From Lasiosphaeria ovina (Eukaryota > Ascomycota > Sordariomycetes > Sordariales > Lasiosphaeriaceae): a stretch of 64,000 nt of DNA. A program made the position numbers and the translations under genes. The stretch lies in contig JAULSN010000002.1 in NCBI GenBank assembly GCA_033439765.1, positions 930,001-994,000 on the forward strand, written 5' to 3'. Below, one piece after another: positions 11,975-24,109 of this stretch; the stretch's first letter is position 1; the number at the start of each line of letters is the position of its first letter. The notes under the pieces are model-generated. The model was not told where the DNA came from. It ran no database searches and was given only the letters and a program-made list of their open reading frames with translations.

Positions 11975-12740
11975 TTGGCTCCCCCGAACACACCCAGCCG
12001 AGCGTCGAGCTCGAAAAAATGGCGGAAAGCCAGGATTTCCCTCGCAAGCGCCAAGCTCTGCCGTAATTACAGTGAGGATAGCTTCAATACTACGACCGAG
12101 TTGAAGCGAGACTGGACTCCAAGTCTTGCTATCATCATGTGCACCATAAACACACCGATTCCCTGCATGATGACGATGGCTTATCCGATAGTACCACCAT
12201 TTCCGATCAAGATTTGTCCGATAGTGAGGCTGTGAATGGTCTCTACGTCACAGATGGACTGCCGCGCGAGATTGAGCTCGCCGGGACTAAGCTGGATCAA
12301 GCTAGCGGATTGTACTAGATTGTATCGTACATGGCCGACAATGCCTAGAGACGGCCATTGCCTTTACCTTGGCTGGATGGGATCCCTTTCACCAACAGTC
12401 CTACATCGCCCCAAGCCCCAATCCCAAGCCCAAGCACCAAATACGCCCCACCCATCCTTCATTTGCCCAAGCGGGTGTAGCCAGAATTTCATAAATGCGT
12501 CGCTGTATCCTGTGCGCGTCTCCGAAAGACACAGGATGTGCCAACCGTTCCACAGCATCCGTACCCAAAAGAACCGCAACTAGAGGAAAGCCGAGTGGGT
12601 TATAATTCGACCCAAACCCCTTTTTCCATCCACATCTCCGTCAAAGAGGGTAACCCAGGCAGCTGCCTCGCCGTCCGGCAGATCCTAGATCAGAGGTTTA
12701 TTAGCTGTCTAGGTAAGCATGTCTGCGCCTGCACAGAGGG
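11975..12740 (+). pseudogene. Decayed coding sequence with a C-terminal motif shared with the 13.3-14.1 kb gene
   Basis: Around 12000-12065 one plus-strand frame reads SVELEKMAESQDFPRK, matching IELEEMAESQDRAA of the minus-strand gene at 13349-14107 at both protein and DNA level (a 29-base stretch around GAGCTCGA..AAATGGC). Further on, a frame around 12170-12320 reads DDDGLSDSTTISDQDLSD and EAVNGLYVTDGLPREIELAG with a coding-like composition, but stops and frame changes occur throughout. I interpret this as a broken, inverted partial copy or relic. The product is unknown. A remnant of an unrelated gene that shares the short motif is possible. Confidence 0.35.
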
Positions 12741-13348
12741 TTGAGCTTGCCCGGCTAGTTGTCAGTGAAGAAGTGGAAGCTCCGTTTTCTGCTTTAACAA
12801 CTAAAACAGCACAAAGGCGAGTCACAAACAGGAAACAGCCGTCAGTGAGGCACATGATCTAGGGGGACTTACCTAATTAGAGTGCACTGGTTTCGGAGCA
12901 GTCAACAAGATACGGAGAAAAAGAAATAAATGAAGCGCCCCGCTTATATTATCTTTCGTCTTCTCAGGGAGGGACTCCCACAGTTAGATCGATCACAAAA
13001 GCGAAATGGCTTATACCTACCCACCACTACGCAAACAATATAATGACCACAGTTAAGACTCTCTAGAATAAACATGATCACATTTATGCCATGAACCAAT
13101 GCCGAGAAGACTCCAGCCGCCAGTTGGGGTCTGGTTATGTATGATATTAATGAATTTTTACGTGGTTTTCTCCACTCTCGCTCGCGCGATGAAAAGGGTA
13201 TAGTACAATACTCAAACAAAATAATCCGACATTAATCTACCCCGAAGGGCCCAACACCACCTCTTCCAGATCTGATAAATGTTTCGTAACACAGTTTAGC
13301 CTCTGCGGGTTCTGCGTTTTCCTTCGCCTGAGCTGCCACCGCCCCCGC
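12741..13348. other. AT-rich intergenic
   Basis: No gene seen. It forms the 3' flank of the acidic-tailed protein gene. Confidence 0.5.
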
Positions 13349-14107
13349 TCAGTCGAGGTCCATCATGTCCTCGTCGTCGTCGTCGTCCAGGGCCAAAGCC
13401 CTCACCTCGTCGGCCACAACGCCGACCTCGTCGTCGACGTCCATGGCGTCGTCGTCATCCTCTGCCTCCTCCTCCTCGGAGGAGGGGCGCACTCCGACGA
13501 ATTCGTCGTCGTCCCACTCGTCGTCGCCGTCGGCGGCCCGGTCCTGGCTCTCGGCCATTTCCTCGAGCTCAATGGTCGGCCGGGACCAAAAAAACGCCGC
13601 CCGCTCGAACTGGTCGACGGAACGGGCCAGCGCGCAATGCGTGGTAGGGTTTTGCTCCGGCTAATATAAGAATATGCTGTTAGTTAAGAACATGCATAAC
13701 TTCCGAGCCCCTATAATGTGAAGAGAATAAGGACTTACCAGATCGCGCTCGAAGCGGTCGGTCTGGAACCGGTTTCGGCCCAGCACCAGAGCCCGGAACA
13801 GCTCAGAGAAGGTTTCTTGCCCGATATGGGCAGCAAGCTTACTCTCCCGATGGAGACAGGCCAGAAAATGGTCGACAGTTGTGCCGACGTCGGGATCAAC
13901 TCGGTATGCGGCCTTGGCCGCATCATCGACGAGCCGGCACAGGAAGATCTGCACATCTCGTGGCTTTAAAGCCACACCGACAATCGCCTGAATGGCGTGC
14001 AGGGCCGCCCGGTCTTTTCTGTGCGACCCGAGGACACCGCGGAACTCCTCCCAGGCCATCCCATTCTTCGGTAGGATGTCCTTCAAGATTTTATTGGGGA
14101 GCGCCAT
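13349..14107 (-). CDS. Hypothetical protein with a strongly acidic C-terminus (two exons)
   Basis: Exons 14107-13739 and 13660-13349 join in phase 0 across an 78-nt intron (donor GTAAGT, acceptor TTATATTAG) to give 226 residues. The first 120 residues (MALPNKILKDILPKNGMAW...) look globular and helical. The second exon begins PEQNPTTHCALARSVDQFER, and the last 70 residues are almost purely acidic (EEEEAEDDDD, DDDDDEDMMDLD). Acidic tails of this kind are common in histone chaperones and nuclear proteins, but I recognise no family and do not assign a function. The start at 14107 is chosen because sequence immediately upstream looks like an intron 3' end (TTACTAAC...TTTATCTAG), so a further upstream exon is possible. 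A decayed sequence 1.3 kb away shares its IELEEMAESQD motif. Confidence 0.7.
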
Positions 14108-14164
14108 ATTTTCGTAACAAATAAAAAGCTCTTTTCGTTTAATGACTAGATAAAAGGGTGTCAT

Positions 14165-14475
14165 GTTAGTAAGTATGCCTGCAAATTTTGTAGATAGGCA
14201 TGAGGTGTTTCTTGTCGACGCCTTGATCGAAATCCAGAAACCGTTTCATATCTCAAGGGAGGAGCCAGACTGGCCATGTCCGGGAGTGAAAGCTTTGCAG
14301 GCAGGTGTATTTTGTTGGATTGGTAAAGCATTGGTGAAATCTCAACCCGTATCAGATTCCTGATGAGGCCTGCCTTGCAATCTCCATGCCTGGAAAGTTT
14401 TGTCGATAGGGAGATGAGCTTGTTAGATGAGGTATTGGTGAAAATGCCGGACGCATGTAAGGCTCCGATGAAGTC
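14165..14475. repeat. Diverged tandem repeats of about 100 bp
   Basis: Three degenerate direct units can be aligned by eye around 14180-14270, 14270-14370 and 14370-14470. On the plus strand they translate to related segments such as NFVDRHEVFLVDALIEI and SFVDREMSLLDEVLVKM. Whether they are remnants of a repeat-protein gene or non-coding is unclear. Confidence 0.4.
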
Positions 14476-16688
14476 TCGCTTGCTGTCTTCAAGGCCCAAA
14501 ACCTTTGAGAGAGAGCGCGTTGGACGTGAATCCGGCGCAGTCCTGCCAAGCGACCTGGCAAGTTGTTTCTCGAGTCTTGAAATGTGACTGGCAACACATG
14601 GGGTGTATGGGGCGCGAGGGGGGCGATTGAATTCACGAGCCACTGGGGATGGTAGCGGTCGCGCCAAAACCTGCAGGCACGCTTGCACCTGCAGGCTGCG
14701 CACGCGGCGTGCAGCGATATTTCGTTACGGGAATTCAATAGGGGGAAAAAAGAAAGGGAGGGTATCATAGGAATGTTCCTAAGGAAGGAGACTTGTGATC
14801 AGTGTTGAGATACGTGTACACTTACGATGCGGCGCCGACGAGGGCGCGAAAGTGAGCTTTTTTGTTGTTGAAGGAAGAAAAAAGGAAACCGAGAAGCGAG
14901 CTGGAAATTTTTGGGGTATTTATGCCCGGCCTGTTGGCCTTGCCTCTGTCCAGACTTCACTTTTGGCTCAGAATCAACCTGGAAGATCGGATGACATGCC
15001 CCAGCAACCTGCTGAAAATTACCGTGGTGAAGTTGTTGATCCTGCATAACCCAGCAGTAGACTGGTGTGGAAAAGGGACACCGTTAGTTCCTGAACGCCG
15101 GCTTCAAACTAATCCCTCAAGAACATTCATTGCCTTCTCAAGAAGCTATCTTTCTGTAGCTTCTTCTGCTTTTCATGCCTTGAAAGTTACGTATTCATCT
15201 TGGAATGTGGCATTCTCGAGGTCAAAAACGGCACTCCAAAGGGTTGTCAAAGCATGCGTGGCGAGCGCGAACAAGGGCAGACAGGACTGTCCTTGCCCGT
15301 AAATGCCAGAATGTGCGTTTCTTGGTATAATCCCCACATTTACTTTCGGGTGCTTGAACCGACGATGGCAGAGTGAGGTCTTGTTTTTTGTGTCTAGGTC
15401 TACTGTCTACATGGTGATTACACCATCACAGGCGCAGTTCTCTGAGGCTAGTAAACAGCCGAAAACAACTAAAAATACACAATGATGCAAATTGTCTCGA
15501 GTAACCATTCGAGATACCAGTGAGAGGCGGCGAACGCACAATTGTCAGATTCTGTTCCAACTGTTGCTAGGGCGATGCCGCGCGCGATTGCGTAACAAGC
15601 ACCTGGTGCGTCCCAAAACTCGGCCTCCAATTACTGGGAGAGATGGTTTATTTATTGGCGACAATTCAATCGCTACCCTGTTAGTATTAATTTGGGAAAA
15701 TGTAAAGGCTTAACCCACCACACATGTACACATGAAATAAGTGGTCGTCTTTTTAAAAGAAGGTTCCGCTCGGAAGTCTTATCGTCACGTGCAAGACATC
15801 GTGACCCAACCCCCACTCCATTCTGGACGACATACTGTACGCAAAACGCTCATTCAGAACTAGAACTGGGCGGCAAACACTTTGAGCATGTTTCTAGCCT
15901 AACCATTCTCCAAACCAATTGCCGGAATATAATAGGAAGCACTGTGATAATTTATATGGGTAGATGATTAGCGATTCTAATGTTCTGCCTTTTAGAGAAC
16001 TTTTGGATTTCTATTACTTCTCGTGATATTTAGAGAAGAAAGCTACTGAAGCCCACAGGGATTTCGTGTATACCTATTCCCAAAATAATTACGGTGTTGC
16101 ACCAAACGTCAATTCTGTTGATGGGGCCATGGCGCACCTTGGCGCGCCTTGTCCTAACGTAAACGAGCGAGCGCAGTATGTTTATGACCTTGTGGCTTCG
16201 AAATAGCATGGGGACGTCACTTACATGCTCTTCACGGCACCGGTCGGGAATAGTATTGCGGCTGTTCACCACTGCAACGTAATTATTTATAGATGCAACG
16301 ACAATGCACTGTTCAATAAGAACAAGTGTAGTCATGAGGAAGAAGATCCGGCGATATGCCAGCAGTCTTGAAAATATAAGGGGTTTTACTCCGCAGAGAT
16401 GGCGGCCCCGGTGGGAAACGGATATGGGAATGGAAACGTACCTGAGAGTACGCGTCTATGGTATTACGAGATGAACCGCGAGACCAGTGGACGGCTTGAA
16501 GAAGCGCCATGGGAAAGCCGTGCACCTAGGTAGTTACGTAGGTAGGTACCTGTCCCGGGGTCCGCGGCCTGTTCGCCCGCAAGTTGCACCTGGCAGGTTG
16601 CGGCCAGTTGTCAGGCAGCCGGGCACCAGCACCGGCAAGGACTGTACTAGACCATATGTATTAGTTTTAACACATACCTTAATAACAA
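14476..16688. other. gene-poor region
   Basis: No supported gene. Several frames of 60-146 codons occur on both strands, but none shows family motifs, plausible splice structure or consistent codon bias. Confidence 0.5.
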
Positions 16689-16941
16689 ATAAGAATAGCC
16701 AAGTGGGATATTGGTGCAGCCCGCAGCGCACCTCCTACAAAGGCTGCGGGTTCGATTCCCAGCAGCAGACCGATTCTCGGAGGCTTTCCTTTGAAATTGT
16801 ACTATTCCCGCCGGGGGCTCGACAGAAATGCGGCCACTCACTTTGAATATACTCGCCAAAGACCGTCGGTTGACCATTCTGGGGGATGACCGTTCTGGGG
16901 GATTCTATTCTTTCTTTCTTTTTTTTCTTTTTTTTCTTTTT
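16689..16941 (+). mobile_element. Candidate tRNA-derived SINE
   Basis: Internal RNA polymerase III promoter elements are intact: box A TAGCCAAGTGG at 16696-16706 fits the TRGYNNARNNG consensus, and box B GGTTCGATTCC at 16749-16759 fits GGTTCGANNCC, 53 bases apart as in tRNA genes. The would-be acceptor stem halves (ATAAGAA and CAGCAGA) do not pair, so it is not a working tRNA. About 150 bp of unrelated sequence follows, ending in a T-rich tail at 16908-16941. This head-body-tail layout is that of a tRNA-derived SINE. I see no convincing target-site duplication and only one copy in the window. Confidence 0.45.
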
Positions 16942-17029
16942 GACACACATCATATATATGCGCGCGCATCTTGTTCTTCTTTTACTGCAAAGTCAAACGA
17001 AATCATCAATTAACCAGAACAAAAAGAAC

Positions 17030-19005
17030 CTAGCCGACCCGCGATTTTGCAGCAAATTCAGCCACGAGGTCCTTGTAATCCTCTGGCCCGTATGGCTCCG
17101 TCGCCTCGGCCAGCCAACCAGCCTTGCGATAGATGGGCAACCCCAGATCGCGCAGGAGGAGGTCGACGTAGGGCAGCGCGTCGAACACAAAGTCGGGAAA
17201 CTGAGCACCGTGGCCAGCAGGATACCGCCACTTGCCGAAGCGCGCGTGCAGCACCGTCTCGTAGCGCAGCTCGTCGATAGTCTTTACCGTGCTGCCATCA
17301 GTGTCCTCGCTCCCCGGAGCAGCGGCGGAATTTCCGACAACCGGCGGCACCACTTGCGCTGACAGCTGGTTGTTGAAATACGCGCTGATCCACACCGACT
17401 GCGCGTGGGCAATAACTGGCGTGTTGAAGTTCATCAAGACGCCCGCGAAGGCAATGTCTCGGGCCTGCAGAAAGCGCGTCGACGGTGGAACAATGAAGTG
17501 GTACAGCGTGTAAGGTGTGAGTGGGGTGGACGGGTTGATCTTGTCCGTGGTCGACAGGCCGTCGGTGGCGAGCAGCGGCTTCATATTCTTGTTCTGCACG
17601 GGCTGGCTCTTGAGCCGAGGGAACCGAGCGAGGATTTCTCGATCGGCCCTGTCGACCGCCTCCGCCTTGAGCAGGGGCTCCGTCGCGTCGTCGCCGGGCG
17701 CGTGCGGGAGGCCAAGCTCCCTGTCGACGCCCTCGGGCAGAAACTTGACGACCAGCACGTGCTTCCAGCCCGTAACGCAGCACATGGCGTCCGTCTCGAC
17801 CTGCGACCCGTCCGACAGGTGCACCGTCCTCGGCGACAGGCGCACGACGTCGGCGATGTGGACGCGGATTGTGCCGTCCCTGACCAGGTCGAAGATGTTG
17901 GTCGGGTAGTTGAGGATGGAGAACGACGACGCCGTGAACATGGCTTCGCTCCACGGCTTGAGCTTCTTCGTCTCGGGGTGCGCGTCGTACTTGTTCAGGG
18001 TGATGACGTCGCCGCCCAGGACGGACCAGAAGGCGTTGGTGATGGCCCTGCCAACGGCCGTCCCGTGGTAGAACCCTCGAGTTTTCGTATATCCGTCGGC
18101 ATCGCCCCACACACATGGGCTGAACCAAGTGAGCATACGCGTTTCTTGAAGAAATATTGTCAGTGAACCACGCAGAAGAGAATGCCGGCAAGCAACCCCG
18201 TGGGAAAAACAACAGCCTGAACTTACGAACAAGCTTCTCCAACCACTTTTTGAGGGGCGTGACATATGGCGGCGCCAGCCAAGCAGGGCCGTGGCCGCTT
18301 TCTGCGTCGGGAAATTGTCAGTCATATCCCGGAAGCGCTGAAGACCTGCACGGAAACCTCACCTCGGATAACCCAGTCAACCTTGACCCCCTTGGAGGCG
18401 TATGCATATGCGGCGTCCCAAGCCGACTTTGTCCCACCAAACACGACCACAGACCTGGCCGAGTCCAGCGTGTCGGCATGCTTCAGAAAGTCCCTGCCAT
18501 GGAACAGAGGCACCCCGAACTTCTCCTGGCCCTCAAAGTCTGGCAAAAACGGCTCTGAAGTCAGGCCAGTAGCCAGGATGAGCTTCCGCGCCAAGAGCTT
18601 GGTCTCGCCCTGGCCAGTCTGAACCGTCAGAGTCCAGCCGCCGTTAGCGTCGTCGTCCCGATGCTCTGCCGAGAGCACCTTGGAGCGGTAGCGGATTCTG
18701 CCCAGGATATCAAACTTCTCGGCGTACTTTGAGAGATAGGCATGGACTACGGCGCCGGGGATGTGCTCTCCGGGCTTCACGCCAAAGGTCGCCGTGTCCA
18801 TGGGGAAATCGGGGTACTCGTAGGTGCCCAGCATGTTGTTCGTCTTGAGCGACGGGTACAGCCGGTCCTTGGCCCAGACGCCGCCGAGGCTCGATCCGGC
18901 ATCGAGAATGGCGAGGGTCTTGTCCGGGTTGAGTTGGTGATAGTTCTTTGCGGCGGCGAGGCCGAACATGCCTGCGCCAATGACGACGAGATCAAGAGAC
19001 TCCAT
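17030..19005 (-). CDS. FAD-dependent flavin-containing monooxygenase-like protein (three exons)
   Basis: Exons 19005-18363, 18301-18227 and 18144-17030 close in phase and give 610 residues. The N-terminus holds the FAD-binding GAGMFG at residues 10-15, then GGVWAKDRLYPSLKTNN, a signature of fungal monooxygenases. A second nucleotide-binding fold (VVFGGTKSAWDAAYAYASKG) precedes the first intron and should bind NADPH. The short second exon reads ESGHGPAWLAPPYVTPLKKW and the third RGFYHGTAVGRA. Such enzymes insert one oxygen atom into soft nucleophiles or small metabolites; the substrate cannot be read from sequence. It is transcribed away from the rhodopsin-domain gene across a 2.5-kb spacer, with a 31-bp duplication just 60-125 bp upstream of its start. 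No adjacent biosynthetic genes suggest a cluster. Confidence 0.9.
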
Positions 19006-19066
19006 GGCAGCAAGACAGAAGAGTGTCTGGGATGGCGGTTGGCGAGGGGTATTTTTCGGGAGCCCC

Positions 19067-19129
19067 TTTCCAAGGTCCCACTTGTACGACGTGTTTGCTT
19101 TCCAAGTCCCACTTTTACGACGTGTTTGC
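19067..19129. repeat. 31-bp direct duplication upstream of the monooxygenase gene
   Basis: Two adjacent near-copies, TTTCCAAGGTCCCACTTGTA... and TTTCCAAGTCCCACTTTTA..., both ending ACGACGTGTTTGC, lie 62-124 bp upstream of the monooxygenase start codon. They could be duplicated promoter sites or a chance replication slip. Confidence 0.6.
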
Positions 19130-21566
19130 TTCTGGGCCGCGATCTGGTTATCGGATTGACTCGTAGACTTGAAGCCGAGAATACGCGGACCGAGAAAAAC
19201 TGAAACAGAGGTCTACGTCTATAGGAGGAGGTTGGCGGCGTGCAAATCTCTGCCGCGGGCCGGGGCCCTGGCAGCCCAGGCACGCCGACCAATTCGCATC
19301 CAGGAAGCTGCGGGGGCCGCCCGCATCTTGATCCGCGGACGGCGCTCCCAAGTCCGCAGCAGAGTTCCGTCGCTTGCGGATCTCGATGCGGCAAAAGGCG
19401 ACCCTCCTGTGCCAAGCGCTTGCATTTGCCTTAAATCTCTACACATGCCACTACGAATATTGCCATACTACGCTTTGTGTAACTGAAGACATAATAAATG
19501 CCCTGGCGCCGTTTTGTTCCCCTTGACTTCCATCATCACTGAGAGGGTCCAACTCACCCTTATGCTCGCCATGAGGACAACCGGGAATTTTCATCGTCCC
19601 CCCACTTCTCTCTTCAGGGGCTCGGGGAGAGTTTACTGCTTTTGTTCGCGTTAGGGAGCATTTTAGTCACAAAAGGTTACCCAAGCCGAAAGTGTCGGGT
19701 GCTGATCTTATCAGGAAGTGTCTTGCGAAGCGGCGCTGGCCAGTGAGGGTGAGACAGAGAGCTGCCGCCCACGCGAGCCGTCCCGCAGGGACTGACCCCA
19801 TGTCCGCGCTAGGTAATGATGCATATCGCACAGTACCACCAATGGACTTGCACGTCAATCACATCAACCAAGAACCATGAGGCAGGCCTTTCTCAAACTC
19901 TCAAACTCGTTCACGTTCTCTTGAGAATGGAGTATGTTGAAGGATGCTCCGTCGTTGTGTACAATACAATGTTACGTCGCGTAAACGCGCGCCGAATACG
20001 CCGTCTTTGAGGGACGAAAATACGAAATAAATCGCTCAGGGCCAGTGGCGAGGTCGCTTATCTTTACTGCACCAAACAGCAAAAAGCAAACATGCAGGAC
20101 AGCGCTACTAATACTGCTAGCGTTCAATGGCCTGTTTCGTCTCGACCTCATCACTTCAACTAGGTTATCATTCACCCTCCCCACCCTCCAATATCCCAAA
20201 AAAGAGACTGATGCCATTCTGAGGGGGGTCAGGCTGCTTAGGTGGGACCTTCTGCCGCGCCAGCCTGCTGCATTTTTTGCGGGGGGGTTGACATTCCTAG
20301 AAAGCCACCCCTGCGACGCGACGTTGGCCCCTCGCTTATCGATAAGCGATGGAAATGAGTTTGCTGTGCCCGTCGCGTCATCGCTTCCAGGTCCGACATG
20401 CCTCCATCGACTTCACTGACTAACTCACCAGCCCGGGTGAGCTAGAATGGCCTTTGAAACCGGCCATCACACATCGCGGGAGAGGGGAGCCGACAACAGT
20501 GAAGAAAACAGGAGCAGCAGGTCTTGCCGGAGCCTCGAACTTGACTATTGTTCTTTTCTTTTGTCTCTGTGTGAGATCTGACAGATAACAACGGGCACTA
20601 CCTCAACGGTCGAGCGAATTACATCGCTGAACGGCTTCGCCTCGCCCCTGTTCGTTACCTCTTGTTGGCCGCAGCGTGCCAGAAGGTGCAGATGCACCAT
20701 CAAAAAAATGCCATTTACAGGGTCGTATTCATTGGAATTGGCTTACTCGCATTTCTCCGCGACCACTGGACCGGATGGACCACACACCCCCCTGAAGCCC
20801 ACTACACCACACCACACCACACCAAACTTGTGCTGTTTTCTGGGCGCACTTACGGAATACAGCATGCGGCACGCATGTTCTGGGCTGCGTTCGTTCTGTT
20901 GCTTGCTTCACTTTCTTCGCGGACGGCGCCCCCAAGGTGAGCTTGCAAGCAGGTTCTGCCAGCAAAGTCCTGGTAGTTCGTGCTTCTGGGGCTTTCGAAT
21001 TCTCTGCAAGTGTTCCAACGGGAGAGCCAATGATATCCAATAAACCACAAGGGAGTCCAGTGGTATGGAAATTGCCTGTCTCTGGCCAAGCGAGCCGTTG
21101 CCGAGCTATTCCAGGATGGTCCAGTGAGGGACGGTTGGCCCGTCCCGCCATCGTGGGTGGGCTCCCCACGCTTTCCTTCGCTGGGAGCTGGCCGGGTGGC
21201 TTATCCTTGTCGCCCCTTTCAGCTGGAAAAACGGGTGCGTGCCCCTTGTTGCCAAACGCCGTTCCTTTTTGATCTCGTGGCGATCGTATTCCCGGGACGG
21301 TGCCGAGGGCTTGCTTGAGGATCTCTCAAATTTGTTGTCGGAACGTCCTGGGCTTGCCATCACACTCTCGTATTTTCTGCCTTCTTTTCCGTTTCGGCCT
21401 AATCTTTCACTCTTTTTCGACACATAGGCGTCTTGTTCTCCTCGCACTGGTGTCGTTCGGACCACATCTCTAGGCCAACCCCCCTTAATCAGTTGGAGCT
21501 TTTTCCACTCTCTCCCCTGAGACCCTCTTCTTTCATCGCCCATGCACCAGCGAGCCATTCCCCAAC
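19130..21566. other. intergenic, divergent promoter region
   Basis: No gene recognised in 2.4 kb between the monooxygenase (minus) and the receptor gene (plus). It contains a CACCA microsatellite near 20800. It is long enough to hold regulatory sites for both genes. Confidence 0.5.
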
Positions 21567-23334
21567 ATGGAAGCTTTCGTGACAGAGGCTTTCGCTTTGC
21601 TCGGCATCGGCCTGCTCATGATAGGCCTTCGCTCGTATGTCAGAATCACGACCGTCGGCTTCAAAGGTCTCCAGGCCGATGACTACCTCATGTTTCTTGC
21701 AGCAGTACGTTGCCATCAATTCTTGAAAGATTAAATTTTGATGCTCATTGTGAAAAAGGTCGTCTACTCCATCGAAACTGCGCTTGCTTATTCCGTGGGA
21801 GCTTACTGGAAAGGCCTCGCCAATAATGCCATGACTGACGAGCAACGGCGGCTGCTCGACCCCGCCAGCGAGGAGTACAGGTTGCGGTAAGAAGTCCCAC
21901 TATCCAAGACGGCAGGTTGCTTAATCTTACAAAACAAAGAGTCAACGGCTCCAAGACACAGGTCGCTGGATGGTCAACCTACACCTTGCTACTGTGGTAT
22001 GTGCTTACAATCATTTCATTATCTCTGCTGATCTTGGTCGGGAGCTTTTCCTTGCAATCATCAGTGAAACCCTGCACTATGCAGCTTGTTGTCATGAAGT
22101 TCTCACTAAAAAGTCAATAGGACCCTCAAGGCCGCAATGTGCACTTTCTACCTCAGACTTACGGTATGTCAAACAAGCATGTAACTTATCTATCAACGGC
22201 AACGCACCGGCTGACTCGTTCATGTAGGAGGGCCTCGAATTCAGAAACAGGATCTACATCGGATTCGGTCTCATAGTGTCGACGTGGCTGGCTGTGTTAT
22301 TCTCCATCCTCTTCGGTTGCCATCCTTTGGAAAAGAACTGGCAGATTTACCCCGACCCGGGCAGTGAGTCCTCTCTCTCATTCATGGCATTGAGGATTCA
22401 GATGAGACTGATAGAACCTTAGATTTCTGCCAGCCCGCCATTTCAAAGATCGACATATTTGTCACTGTTGTCTTGAACGTCCTTACCGACCTTTATCTCA
22501 TGAGTATTCCAATTCCCATGCTTTGGCGGTCGTCAATGAAGCCTCTGAGAAAGGCGGGCCTTATTTTGCTCTTCTCTGGAGGTGCCTTTGTGACCATGGC
22601 GGGCATTCTCCGATGTGTGCTCATTATCACGGTGGGGACCCCAAAAGAAACTGCGGCCTGATACGCGCGCCTGGCAACATACACTAACTAGTCTTTGTAT
22701 CCAGGATCCGGTCAACGGGGCTCAGCAGGCAGGATCCTGGGCAGTTCGTGAAACTTTCGTGGCGGTGGTGACGAGTAACCTGCCCATGGTCTTCCCGCTC
22801 ATCAATCGATGGGTCCGTCCGTTGATCGGGTCGTTGCGCTCATTCTCCTCCAAGGCAGGCAAGTTGTCAGGTCTCTCGCGCAGCGGCGACCCTCAGTCTG
22901 GTGCCTTCAGACTTCAAGATAACCACCAGCGTCGCGGCCCCCGGAGCGTAAACCCGATCACAGACTTCACATTCAACGACAGCGAGGAGCGCATCATCGA
23001 CAACCAGAGTGAACTGCGCGAGCCGGGTCAGAAACAGGCGGCGATTGAAACCGAGACGAACCTCGAGGCGGGTATCGCGGTACGCTCTGTTGGGATTGGA
23101 CCTGGACCGGGTGCAGGTGCAGGTGCCGGGTCAGGAGGCATCTTGAAGGAGACGTCGTTGCAGGTGACGGAGACGCGGAAGAGTCGCAGCGACTTCTCGA
23201 CCGACGATCGAGACATCGGGGATTATTATCTGGTCCAGCAATCGAGAAAAAGCTCTGAGGCGCAGCCACGGCCCAAAACGCACAAAAAGATTAAACACTC
23301 AAGCCATAGCTTCAGCCTCGGCAAAAGAAGCTGA
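21567..23334 (+). CDS. Rhodopsin-domain (PTH11-like) integral membrane protein, seven exons
   Basis: Seven exons (21567-21704, 21759-21886, 21940-21996, 22121-22163, 22228-22363, 22423-22631, 22705-23334) close in phase to give 446 residues. Hydrophobic segments include ALLGIGLLMIGLRSYVRI, STYTLLLW, TLKAAMCTFYLRLT, GFGLIVSTWLAVLFSILFGC, IFVTVVLNVLTDLYLMSIPI and GLILLFSGGAFVTMAGILR, with RNRIYIGFG and FCQPAISKID loops typical of the fungal rhodopsin domain (related to PTH11 receptors but without a CFEM domain). It should have seven membrane helices and sit in the plasma membrane; family members are suspected G-protein-coupled-like sensors. The tail of about 150 residues is cytoplasmic, low-complexity and ends in a basic stretch. 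The ligand is unknown. Confidence 0.9.
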
Positions 23335-24109
23335 GGCAGCCTGCCGACCGAGAGACGGGGAGCGCAATATTCGGCAGCCGCGAATGTCGGGCCGACCGGG
23401 CAGGCGGGTTCGTGGATTTCGGGTCTGGACCGCCACTTGTTGGGCGCTGGAGCGTCGTTGGCGGCGTAGAAGAGAGGCCGTGTTTCAGGGCAGGCGGCGG
23501 CCCGTCAGCGCCTGCCACGGCCGGGTTTTGGGCCATTTTGCTGCTGAGCAATTGCACAGAATCTGGAATTTAGGTGTTAAGTTGGCTGTTCCAGGAGGCC
23601 CGTGGTGTTTGACAATTGGCGCTTGCACGTTGGGGCGGACACAGAAGGCACGTTTGCCTAGGTCCTGTTCGGGAAACAACCCACCTGATCAGCAGCCCAC
23701 CACAGCAACTTCAACAGACCCGAAGTCGTCACCCTAACAAACTTTTTTTCCTTTTTTTCCTTTTTTTCTTTCGACTTCCTGCTGTTCATCTGGGTTTTCG
23801 GAACAGCTTAGAAAGCGGATCGGCGCTAATTCCGTGTTCATTTGCCCTCGTTTTTACCCTTTGCCTTTTTCCCTTCACATTTGCCTCCGGGAAGATTTGG
23901 GTGTTGGCCTTCCTGTCAGCCATTCCAAATTCCACCACTGTCCAGTCCACACTTGGAACCCAAAAGGCCACCACAAAGGCTAAAGCTTGGAATTTCAGAC
24001 GACCGACCGGGTGGGCCTGTGTCTTTCGCACATCTGGGGAGGAGAAGAAACGTCATAGCGCAAACACTGCACACTCGTCGCCTCAAATTTGCAGCCATCG
24101 GTGGTTAAC
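23335..24109. other. intergenic
   Basis: Spacer between two genes on the plus strand, with a T-rich tract at 23741-23775 that is typical of a fungal core promoter (pyrimidine tract) for the downstream gene. No gene seen. Confidence 0.55.

Noticed and set aside
14862..15302. 146-codon plus-strand frame
   Set aside because: No motif, no codon-bias support and no plausible neighbours; left as unassigned.
16689..16770. Functional tRNA gene
   Set aside because: Boxes A and B are good but the acceptor stem cannot pair and the T stem has mismatches, so it was recorded as a SINE candidate.
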